From assembly GCA_024516035.1 (NCBI GenBank), contig CM044966.1:21212576-21276575 (forward strand): a stretch of 64,000 nucleotides of DNA, in the 5' to 3' direction. This document shows positions 1-9,149 of this stretch, piece after piece (within the stretch, counting starts at the first letter, position 1; each line of letters opens with the position of its first letter). The stretch comes from Bactericera cockerelli. Taxonomy: Eukaryota > Arthropoda > Insecta > Hemiptera > Triozidae. Both the position numbers and the translations under genes were made by a program. A model generated the notes under the pieces. That model was not told where the DNA came from. It searched no databases and saw nothing but the letters and a program-made list of their open reading frames with translations.

Positions 1-89
1 TGAAGGATTTTTGATTCGTGGTTCATCTTCATTCGACTCTCTTCCTTCTGAAAATGCCTTAACCTAACGAAAAACCTGGACCCTTGACT

Positions 90-225
90 GAACACTTTCT
101 CCATAGGCCTGCCAGAGTTTATCAAATGTTTCTGTTGCACTGTGTCCAAGTTTGAAGCAGAACTTGTGAGCACCATTGCTCTGAATTGACAAAACGGACA
201 AGAAAAGTGTTTCGCGAAAATTAAA
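90..225 (-). pseudogene. Degenerate mariner transposase N-terminus (copy A)
   Basis: Matches 20780-20925, where the minus strand reads KFCLKLGHSATETFDKLWQAYG. That is the helix-turn-helix (HTH_48) start typical of Mos1-type mariner transposases. Only the HTH region is present and flanking codons are broken, so this is a relic shared by both duplication copies. Confidence 0.6.
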
Positions 226-376
226 ATACGTTACCTTTCACTATGGACAGCTGTTATTATTATTATTGTGTATTTTTTTTTTTTTAACAGTTCCTTTAGT
301 ACTACAAAAATTTTAAGATTAGGTATCCTATACTACAATTTATTCAAATAAAGTATATGAAGCAATAAATTTAATA

Positions 377-1240
377 CAGGGTGGGGTAAAAGTCTGGAAA
401 CCCCTGAATAACTTTCGAATGGCTTCTTCGGTAAAATTAAAATTTTGTACGGTAAACCGGGCTAATAAGACCTTCTTTTAGAGTGGGGTCGATTTTTGTT
501 ACCGGCCCCCATGTCGGGGCCAGGGGGGCCAACTTCATTTTTTTAAATACGAACCCCCACCTTGCGATACATTTTTGAAAAGGTCTTTAAATAAAAAATA
601 CATTGGTGCAAATTTTATTTTTTTAATATTAACTGTTTGCAAATGGCGTCCAACTTTGTGTATGCAGTAAAGTCTGGAAACCCCTGAATATCTTTCGAAA
701 TGGCTTTCTCAGTAATTTTAAAATTGTGTACGGTAATCCTTGGTAATTAGACCTTATATTAGAATGGGACCGATTTTATTTTATTGGCCCCCATGTCGGG
801 GCCAGGGACGCCAACTTCATTTTTTTTAATACAAAACCCCACCTTGCGATACATTTTTGGAAAGGTCTAATTACCCCGACTTACCGTACACAATTTTAAA
901 TTTACTGAGAAAGCCTTTTCAAAAGATATTCAGGGGTTTCCAGACTTTACTGCATACACAAAGTTGGACGCCAATTGCAAACAGTTAATATTAAAAAAAT
1001 AAAATTTGCACCAATGTATTTGTTATTTAAAGACCTTTTCAAAAATGTATCGCAAGGTGGGGGTTCGTATTTAAAAAAATGAAGTTGGCCCCCCTGGCCC
1101 CGACATGGGGGCCGGTAACATAAATTGACCCCACTCTAAAAGAAGATCTTATTAGCGCGGTTTACCGTACAAAATTTTAATTTTACCGAAGAAGCCATTC
1201 GAACGTTATTCAGGGGTTTCCAGACTTTTGCCCCACCCTG
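377..1240. mobile_element. 864-bp foldback MITE, TA target site (mariner-like ends)
   Basis: Starts CAGGGTGGGGTAAAAGTCTG and ends with the complement. The two arms of several hundred bp are almost mirror images, with the (CAGGGG)TTTCCAGACTTT motif repeated internally at about 670 and 930. TA at 375-376 and 1241-1242 is the target duplication. The paralogous position near 21085 reads straight through as aaatatacaaag, an empty site. No reading frame is seen, so it is non-autonomous. CAGGG ends with TA duplication fit a Tc1/mariner-mobilised element (inference). Confidence 0.88.
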
Positions 1241-1639
1241 TATACAAAGTTAAAACTCAATATTTTTTACTGTCAAAAAAATACCAGGGTTGCTGCGGAC
1301 TTTATTAACACAAAATAATAATAATATAGTAATAATAATAATTATAAATACCAGTAATTGGAGCACTGGGCGTAGTAGCAAAGACATTGAAAGAAAACCT
1401 TCAAATGCTACCTGGAAAGCTCAATATCGGTAGAATCCATGAAAGTGCACTGCTCGGCACAGCCTACATCATGGGAAAAGGAGGCTTATGAAACAAACAT
1501 TTAAAATATTACAACCCAAGGGATCTGAGGAATGAGGATAATTTTTGATCCAATCTGGAGATAGTGGAGGAATTTACATAAAAAATCCTCTTGGTAAAAT
1601 GGGTAATAATAATAGTAATAAAAAAAATTATAGTAATTG

Positions 1640-1862
1640 TAAAAATAATAGTAATAAAACCATATAGTGGAAGGTAACCATCAGGCAAGGTTAATGCTCA
1701 AAGCATTTTCAACCACCTAACCCTCAGAATCTTATTACTATCTGGTTTCGAACTTAAAATTAATGACGAAAAATTCAGGCACTGGGTGGGATTCGAACCA
1801 AAGGATCCCTACGTTACCTGGATTACTAGACTAGCGCGTTAACCCCTTGACTACCAGTGGGC
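1640..1862 (-). mobile_element. tRNA-headed SINE (family C, ends in AGTGCTC-like head), copy A
   Basis: Minus strand begins with a tRNA-like head carrying GTAGTCAAGGGGTTAACGCG as A-box region and GGTTCGAATCCCACCCAGTG as B-box region. The body includes CTTCCACTATATGG and a TAATAATA-rich tail. Other copies are at 7578-7800, 21490-21715, 23106-23230 and a fragment at 47065-47120. Confidence 0.75.
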
Positions 1863-2077
1863 GCTGTGGTTGGTTCCTGAAGAACACACAATTTTGTTTT
1901 CAACATGAATTTCTTCCTGTCTCCCATTTTCAATGTTTTGTTACCTACCTAGAGAAATACGTCATGTTAGTTTATAATTATTTCCTCGAATAAATATACC
2001 TAAACTGAAAATGTTTATCTAAATGTTTGCTGAAATTTTTTTTCTTATCTTTCGTTTCTTTTTCAAGGGTTACATTA

Positions 2078-2741
2078 AGGGAGCAATTAATAGACGTTAT
2101 TGTAATAACTCTGTGGCGCTAAGTCTCATATCGTCGCTTAAGAAGAGGTACCTCGTAAGTCCGATTTTTGAACTTTTCAGGAGACAGTAAAAACTGATTA
2201 TAAAGTTGTGGGCAGGTTTAAAAAAAATAAAAAAATCAGTTAAACCATAAACATATACCTGTTTTATCGATTGAAATTACTATTTTTTTGATTAAACTTG
2301 TATTTTTACGAGATATCGGACATACGAGGTACCTCTCATGTGATTCTTGTAAAATTTTCAGAAAAGCATGTGTGCATTTTTTGTAGAGGTACCTCGTATC
2401 TCTGATTTATTTCACACAATACACATATATTACTGATTGGAGATACGAGGTCTCACCAAAAAATTTCTTCAAAACAAAAATATCGATTTACGAGGTAAAC
2501 TTTAATCGATTATTGTGGCATTTTTTGTATTTGAATGGTCATATAAAACCGATTTTAAAAAAATCGATATTTTTTTCCGATTCCAACGATACCAAAAACG
2601 TATTATCGAAAAATTCGGACTTACGAGGTAACTCTTCTTAAGCGACGATATTGCGTACTGTGTACGATAGAGAAAACCGACGCGACGCTTCGCAAGTTAG
2701 CAATGACTTAAGTTATCGATGTTGTCTAGTAATTCCGCCCT
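2078..2741. mobile_element. Short MITE (GGGCGAAATTAATAGACG ends), copy A, itself interrupted
   Basis: Ends resemble GGGCGAAATTAATAGACG and its complement at about 2720-2741. Sister copies are at about 21900-22037 and, uninterrupted, at 61039-61168 (about 130 bp). Copy A is split by the younger MITE at 2131-2648. Confidence 0.65.
2131..2648. mobile_element. 518-bp MITE with iterated GAGGTACCTCGTA motif
   Basis: Terminal inverted repeat of about 34 bp starting TCGTCGCTTAAGAAGAGGTA. TA is duplicated at 2129-2130 and 2649-2650. The paralogous site at about 21950 lacks the insertion. Inside, the motif (GA)GGTACCTCGTA or its complement TACGAGGTACCTC recurs at least six times in both orientations (near 2146, 2323, 2384, 2443, 2488, 2620). 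No transposase is present. Confidence 0.85.
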
Positions 2742-2770
2742 AAGCGACAGAAATGGATCCATAAGTTTAA

Positions 2771-2897
2771 CACCCGTATTTGTGAACAACGAATTTTGGC
2801 TGAGCAATGTCTCAAGCAAGGTATTGACCAATAATATTAGAGGAAATCATGCTTGAGACTTTCCCCAGACGGTGCTTTCAGTTCATAAATACGGCTG
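2771..2897. mobile_element. 127-bp MITE with TAA duplication (PIF/Harbinger-like)
   Basis: Ends CACCCGTATTTGTGAAC and GTTCATAAATACGGCTG are inverted repeats. TAA flanks both sides (2768-2770 and 2898-2900). Copy B near 22066 reads aagttgaagtcag with no insertion. A three-base TWA duplication is characteristic of PIF/Harbinger elements (established). Family assignment is inferred from that alone. Confidence 0.75.
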
Positions 2898-3090
2898 TAA
2901 GTCAGTGCTTGCATTTCCTAACTTAAGGGCGAAATTAATTGACAAAATTGAGCTCCTAAATGCTTTAAAATTAGAAATGGACTTGAGACACCCTGAATCA
3001 GGTTCATACTATTGACTTAGCAGACGACGTAAAGCTGAAAATGTAAAATATTCTATGCTTACTTTGTCTTTATGTAATTGATTTTATTAG

Positions 3091-3355
3091 TCACCGTGTC
3101 AGGGTGAGTTAGCGCGCTAGGCATTGCACGCACGGTGACTTGGGTTCGATTCCCAGCGGGGCAGGATTTTTTCTGCTCTGTACTTGGGTGTTTGGGATCC
3201 ACTCATACCTCGTGAGGAAAAATGAGTAGCTGCTTTAATGTTAGCAGCGACCAGTGGCGGAATTATAGGCGAAAATAAGATATTGGGATATTAAATATAT
3301 GGAAAAGTCCTATAATTCTGCGCTACCCACTAAAATTGTGATATAATAACACAAA
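3091..3355 (+). mobile_element. tRNA-headed SINE (family B)
   Basis: Head has GGGTGAGTTAGCGCGCTAGG and the B-box GGTTCGATTCCCAGCGGGGC, followed by a body containing TCCACTCATACC and AAAATGAGTAGC. Other copies: 22261-22514 (+), 8587-8760 (-), 23243-23325 (-), and a tail fragment at 18050-18130. Acceptor stem does not pair, so it is not a tRNA gene. Confidence 0.8.
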
Positions 3356-3442
3356 GAAACACATTTATGTAATTAATTTGCAATAAAATTCTACTGCGAT
3401 TAGCTGAGATAGCGCAAGGCAAGCACGTGCCTTTACCAATAA

Positions 3443-3640
3443 GCGCGCGATTAGCTCGGTGGTAAGGTACTCGCTGGCCATGCAGAAGGTCCTGGGTTCG
3501 AATCCCACAGCCGACAAAATAATTGTATTCAAAATTCTGTTACACTTGTTTCTAAGGTTTACCTTCTCGTGTGCTCATGTTGACTGAACATCTCAATGGA
3601 AAGTGTGTCGCTTCTCGCCAGTAAAAATTGAATTGAATTA
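3443..3640 (+). mobile_element. tRNA-headed SINE (family A, Asp/Gly-like head)
   Basis: Head GCGCGCGATTAGCTCGGTGG with B-box GGGTTCGAATCCCACAGCCG, followed by a body with TTCTCGTGTGCTCATGTTGA and an ATTGAATTGAATT tail. The anticodon-loop position reads GCC or GTC in different family copies, pointing to a Gly- or Asp-type tRNA ancestor (inference). Copies: 22612-22800, 39729-40035, 44445-44751, 45270-45572 (-), 54621-54860, 56372-56592. Confidence 0.82.
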
Positions 3641-3821
3641 TTAGTTTTTTTACTGTACACTAATAATATTCCTTAATATTATCTCCTAAGCGTATGCAAA
3701 CTTCTGAGGAGTTTCCATACTTCTGAGAGGGGAGACTACGGGATGAGAAAGCTACTGAATCTCATTCAGTGCATGCATTTTTTCTCATTATTTTGAGTTT
3801 TTGACACATAATAATAATTAC

Positions 3822-4690
3822 AAGGAAATTTGAGCTCAGAGACCTAGGAGTTTATGTTGACTCCAAGCTCAACTTTAACTATCATATTTTAAAAACAATT
3901 GCAACAGCTAGGAGAAATAGTGGTCTAGTATACTGGGTGACCAAAGATTTCAAAAATCCAACCACCTTCACAGTGCTCTTTAACGCACTTGTTCGCTCCA
4001 GGTTAGAATACTGTTCTGAGGTCTGGGGTGGCATTGGTATCACTGACATTGCAAAAATCGAACAAGTGCAAAAAAACTTTCTGAGGAGAATTACATATCG
4101 TTCATACGGTCGTTCTAAATCTTATAATACATCTCTTACCCTGTACAACATCGAAAAATTATCTTCACGCAGAACCTTTAAAGAAATAACATTTATGTTT
4201 AAACTACTGAATAATTTAATCTGCTGCCAATATCTGTTGGACAATGTTCATTTCAATGTACCTAGGTTAAACTCTAGACACTTCAGACACTTTAAATTAC
4301 CCTCAGATGCAAACAACAAACTTATACCATTGAGTAGAATCATGTCAACCTGCAATATATATCCTGACCTGGAATTTTCTCTTGGCCCTAGTACTTTTAA
4401 TAATCTAGTTAAAAATATGTTAATTGATTAAGAAATTAATTTGTTACTCTAAATCAATTATTACTGCCCATGTACTTGTCAAACATCTTATGCAGGTACA
4501 TCAGTACATGTCTGTCAAGCATTTATTTTTTTTTATTATACTTTTTACATTTTACTATTTACCTTTCTTAAATTTTATACCTCATGTTTATATCTATACT
4601 TGTCTTATAGTGAGTAGCATATAATAGGTTGATCCCCATTTATTGTGAGGGAATCAACTGTTTGTTTTTCACTTTAAATAAATAAATTCA
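3822..4690 (+). mobile_element. 5'-truncated non-LTR retrotransposon (3' end of RT ORF)
   Basis: The frame reads LGVYVDSKLNFNYH and continues through 3937-4431 with the motif SRLEYCSEVWGG, the conserved region just downstream of the RT fingers/palm in Jockey/CR1-type elements (established family feature). The ORF ends at 4431. A 3' UTR and an AAATTCAAATTCAAAA tail follow. The catalytic FADD/YADD region is missing. Copy B has no insertion here (near 22920), so the truncated insertion post-dates the duplication. Confidence 0.85.
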
Positions 4691-4742
4691 AATTCAAAAA
4701 AAATGATAAATACATAAAATAAAAATCCACAATATAATATCT

Positions 4743-6424
4743 CTACTTGGTTTCGATTTCAATTGATTTGAAATAAACTTCCACTGTGTGGACCCAAGCA
4801 TCTGACTGATGTAATCCATATACATCCAACCACGACGCGCTCTGGCCCCCGCTCCCGTGCACCTGGTCCCAGCAGTAGCACTGACCTACCTCCACACAGG
4901 GAGCAGCAGGAGTCAGTGTTACTCTCCTGTATGATCCGTCTCGTGGTAGTACCCAGGAGTCATAACCTCCACGTCGTGGGACAAACTTGAATTGACATTC
5001 AACAGTACACTCCCAGTCACGCTGCGTGGTGGAGAGACATTTCAAGTGCATGTGAATGTTGTTGTAAGCTTCATACTTCATGCATGCTTTCCATTTCATA
5101 TCTTCTATGAGACACTCCTCTTCTGACTCATGCAATTTACTAGTATAATATGGAAATTCTAAGGAATGTGGAATTTAATGGTGAACTTATTTGTAACATG
5201 TGTTAACAACTTCTTTCTAGACTCAAACACAGTTGGATTATTAACAATTCCTTCATTTTGATTATTGATCTCTGCTCTATTTGGATTCTCGGTCTCTACT
5301 TCAACAGAATTTTCAACATTCCTTTCAGTTTGATCTCTGGTTTCTGCTTTGAATTGATTTCTAGGCTCAATGCTTTTCGAAAAATATTTGGCATCTTCCA
5401 AAAACACTCTGTGTTTAAGGAACAATTCTGTTTTAAAAGCAGTCATATACTCAAAAACAGAAATATGTTTCACGCGAATATGTGAAAGCAGTTTTTTCAA
5501 AACATTTTCTGAAAATGTCTTTGCCAGTTCCACACAGCTGTCAAGTTGATCAGGAATGATGTTGTCCACATCCGGGTTATTTTCATTGGAAACACCACTG
5601 GATGGTCCAGCACTTTGGTTCAACGCCATTTTCTTAAATTTCGTCATCTCTTTCTTGTCACATGACTTGGCATCAGTTGTGAAAACTTTTTCACTTCTGG
5701 CAGCATGTGACTGAGAGTCACAACCATCAGCCGATTCCTCAGCAACATGTGCACTGCTAATCTTCTCGTCCAACATTTCCAGAGCTCGCCGGGGACACTG
5801 GTTCAGATTCTCACTGTGCCAAACCAAAGCACCCCTGAGGATATCAATTTCAGGAGCGTAAAACAGGTTGGACTTGAGCAATTCACTCAAAACTTCGTAT
5901 TGAAAATCCTTGAAACTCTCGTGCTTCAACACTTGTTCTGAATTCTCGTAAGCATAAATAATTAACTTTTTGTACAGCTCGTCCAATAAGAATTTCTTGG
6001 CTGTATTGATGAGTACAAAAAACGTGTCGAGCTCAAAATTGTCAAGTGTAGACAGGAATGACTTGATGGCAGTGAAGATATCAGAGAGCTCATAGGTCTC
6101 GCACAGCCGGAGAACCTCACAGATGATGGGTTTCTGCATTCTTGAAAAATTCAATTCCATGCCATGCATGTATTGAAGTATGATTTCAAAGCTCTCATCA
6201 AACATGAGACCTGGCATTGTTAGTATTTTGTCATCACAGTGTTCATGATGTGTCTTTACTTGTGAATACAGAATACTACTGCTCATGTAGATGAGATGAC
6301 TGCTGACATGAAATTTTGAATTTTTCAATAAAAATAAACAGTCACAAATTTCATCATTGTTCCAAACCTTTTCTGCCTTCATTGTCAGTTCACTTCTGAA
6401 CAAGACATCTTGTACTTCTGCCAT
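4743..6424 (-). pseudogene. BTB-BACK-MATH-like protein, copy A (frame broken)
   Basis: Minus-strand relative of 24019-25686. ATG at 6424 follows a polypyrimidine tract and CAG acceptor, so an upstream untranslated exon is likely. The first frame runs to a stop at 5159 and covers the BTB domain (about residues 20-125), a BACK-like helical region (about 130-225) and the linker. The MATH-like C-terminus lies in a second frame, 4743-5135. At about 5136-5180 copy A carries about 17 extra bases relative to copy B and reads ...KFTIKFHIP then stop, where copy B reads through. BTB proteins usually act as Cullin-3 substrate adaptors (established for the family). Either this copy makes a truncated BTB-BACK protein lacking the MATH-like part, or it is a pseudogene. 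The BTB region itself is well conserved between copies, so a truncated product is possible. Confidence 0.8.
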
Positions 6425-6497
6425 TCTGAAACAGAAAAAGGAGAGGGTAATGAACATGGTATGTTTGTGTACAACATTTTTTTTTAATTGACAAATT

Positions 6498-6598
6498 AGT
6501 AGAATCTCGCTGCCTCAAAATTCAAGGGACAGAAGTAGGTTCTTTCGGATAGACGGGATTTTCGACCTATCGCGACTTCGAGGTAGCGAGATTCTACT
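6498..6598. mobile_element. 100-bp inverted-repeat element upstream of BTB copy A
   Basis: AGTAGAATCTCGCTGCCTC at the left and GAGGTAGCGAGATTCTACT at the right form near-perfect inverted ends. The same element is in copy B at about 25768-25892 with some extra bases. It sits in the presumed promoter or 5' intron of the minus-strand BTB genes. Confidence 0.65.
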
Positions 6599-6619
6599 AT
6601 GAATAGGTAAAATAATAAT

Positions 6620-6846
6620 TAGGTAAATATCACAGGTAGGTACAAGTACAAGTAAATATCACAGGTAGGTATAAGTACAAGTAAATATCACAGGTAGGTA
6701 CAAGTAAATATCACATGTAGGTACAAGTACAAGTAAATATCACATGTAGGTACAAGTACAAGTAAATATCACAGGTAGGTACAAGTACAAGTAAATATCA
6801 CAGATAGGTACAAGTACAAGTAAATATCACAGGTAGGTACAAGTAC
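6620..6846. repeat. Minisatellite, about 29-bp unit x 8 (copy A)
   Basis: Tandem copies of AGTAAATATCACAGGTAGGT followed by ACAAGTACA. The corresponding array in copy B (25918-26965) holds about 36 units with more sequence variety. Confidence 0.95.
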
Positions 6847-6974
6847 ATTCTGAAGACATTCTGATCAATTGCAAGCTTATTTCTGGTCAAACTCTTGGTT
6901 TTAATTTCAAAAGTTGAGATATAGTATTCTGGAAAAAAATTCAAGTATTTTGGAATAAACTTAAAGTATTTTAG

Positions 6975-7310
6975 CCAGCCCCCATGGCATGATGATTGAG
7001 ACTACTGCCTGTAGTCCAGAGATCCCAAGTTTGATCCATGATTGGGGCATACTTTTCCAAAGAAATTCTGTTCCTTTCAAAACACGTGAGGCTGGTATTT
7101 CCGGCTCTCCCCAGGCTGGTTGAGGTTATTGTGGGTAGCTGGTATGATTCCCAACAAAATGAAGGTAAAACCCCTGTCCTCAATAGCTCCTTCATCAGGA
7201 GCTTACAACCAAAAATAATCAACTACTCACAATACATCTAATTAGGTTATAAGTGTTAATTGTAAGGGTTTCACTGAAAACCCTGCAACCAGGTCAGATA
7301 ATAATAAAAG
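6975..7310 (+). mobile_element. tRNA-headed SINE (family E)
   Basis: Head resembles ATGATTGAGACTACTGCCTG with degenerate B-box AGTTTGATCCATGATTGGGG. The body shares CACGTGAGGCTGGTATTTCC and ends with AACCCTGCAACCAGGTCAGA plus TAATAATA. Copies: 27110-27600 (interrupted) and 52188-52508 (best preserved). Confidence 0.75.
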
Positions 7311-7577
7311 TATTTTGGAATAACCTTTAAGTAATTTGGAATAAATTTCAACTTGTCAGACCCATTTTAAGGCCCCATGCCTTGAAAATGCTAAGGGCCT
7401 TGTGCAGGCATAGTCCAGCACTGTTTGGCTTTGGTGTTATTACTTAGTGCCTAGTTAGTCTTACCTAGAAGTAAAAAGTTTTTTTTCATTCTAATTATGA
7501 AAAAGGAAAAAAAAAAAAATCCTGGTTGCTATATCTGAATTCATTGCAAAAACCAGAGTATTCAATACGTCAATATT

Positions 7578-7800
7578 ACAGCACTGGTAGTCAAGTGGTT
7601 AACAAGCTGGTCTGGTATTCCAAGTAGCTTAGGACTTAGTTGGTTCAAATCCCACCCAGTACCTGAATTTTTCTTCATTAATTTGAGTTTGTGACAACAT
7701 AATAATAAGACCAAGAGGTTAGGTGGTAGAGAATGCTCTGAGTGTTAACCTCTCCTGGTGATTACCTAAGAAGTGTTCCACTAAAAAGTGTTATTATTCT
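7578..7800 (+). mobile_element. tRNA-headed SINE (family C)
   Basis: Starts GCACTGGTAGTCAAGTGGTT, with a B-box GGTTCAAATCCCACCCAGTA, then AATTTTTCTTCATTAATTTG. Present in copy A; the equivalent interval of copy B carries only the 3' portion near 27845-27920. Confidence 0.7.
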
Positions 7801-8032
7801 TATCATAAAAAAATCCAAGGGAGCTGAATATCAGTTTGTTATAACTGGAAGGCCAATATATCCAGTATAGTTATAGGCCATGTTAACTGTATTTCACTCT
7901 AGGGATTTCATATCAGGGACAGTAGTCAAGTGCAGGAGTATGCTATTGATCATCCTCAATGAAAATCAGACCTGTGTGCAATTTTTCAGGTCTCTAGCAC
8001 TTACCGTTTAGGTACCAACTTATTACACACTA

Positions 8033-8215
8033 ATTATTATTATTATTATTATACAACACTTTATTAGATGTAGATGGACATTATGTACATACAAATAATA
8101 ATTTTAACAGTGAAAAAAATGGAAACAATAAAAATGAAAAAAAATAGAAAATATATAAGAACATATGTCCTAAATAAAGGGCGTGGTTATTGCCTATGGC
8201 AATCTCTTCCACCCA
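8033..8215 (-). mobile_element. LINE 3'-UTR fragment
   Basis: Very similar to 61917-62105, including ACAACACTTTATTAGATGTA and GGTTATTGCCTATGGCAATC. On the minus strand it ends in TAATAATAATA, a typical LINE tail. No coding sequence remains. Confidence 0.55.
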
Positions 8216-8586
8216 ACCAAATGTTCAAATGTTTCCTGTTGGGGAAACATTTTTCTCTATTTAGGGTACTCTGACCAGTGGAAAATCAATGAAGGAGATT
8301 TGTATATTGTCTACTGATATGTCAAACTCCAAATGTGTTTTTTTTTTTTTTTTTTTTTTGCATCTCAACGATTCAAAAAAAAATATACTTCCGATCCCGG
8401 ACTATAAATTTTCCGGAAGTAAAAAAAAATAAATAAATAAAATGAGGAAGAAGGATATGGTATATAGTATGCATGATTTTACTTGTGGTGAGGCACAAGG
8501 CCTCTTCACAATTTCTGTGGGTAGCGCAGCATTACTAAGAGCCTCCTTTACTTTTCTAATTCTATTATACTAATTTCTTTTTACTC

Positions 8587-8760
8587 TGGTGATGCCGCCA
8601 CTGGTCGTTACTCATACAATTAAACACTCATTTGTCCTCACGAGGTGTGGGTGGACCCCGTGCATCCGGGTACAGAGCGGAGAGGTTCCTGCTCCGCTGG
8701 GGATCGAGCCCGGGTCACCGTGCGTGCGGTGCCTGACGCTGGCTCACTCGGCAACGGGGA
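8587..8760 (-). mobile_element. tRNA-headed SINE (family B)
   Basis: Reverse complement of the family B head (CCGCTGGGGATCGAGCCCGG matches the B-box region) and body. It lies just upstream of the LINE at about 8770-12806. Confidence 0.7.
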
Positions 8761-8769
8761 CAACAGAGA

Positions 8770-9117
8770 AGAGGATATTATTATAGAAAGCTCATAGTTT
8801 TACCTATACTATCTACATAAGGGGAACCTAATTACGCTATTGCATAACTATGATAACACGGGTACCTATTGGAGCTAATGCACTGAGTGACGGATTTGGC
8901 GGGGCGCTTGGGTTTTTTCTCTTATGGCGGGTGTGTTTTCTGTTGGACGGAGACATTTTTCGTGTTTTCTCTGATTGGGGGGATTACACGGGAGTTGGTA
9001 CGGGGATGGCGGGAGCATGGGGGCCGATTTTCGTAATTGGGTGGGGTACTTGCCATTGTCGACCTCTCTCATACAGGGTGTACATGGGGGCTGTTCCTCG
9101 ATGATTTTTTCGGGATT

Positions 9118-9149
<32 letters not shown>

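Noticed and set aside
6620..6846. CRISPR-like array
   Set aside because: Units are contiguous 29-bp tandem repeats with no unique spacers, in a eukaryotic genome.
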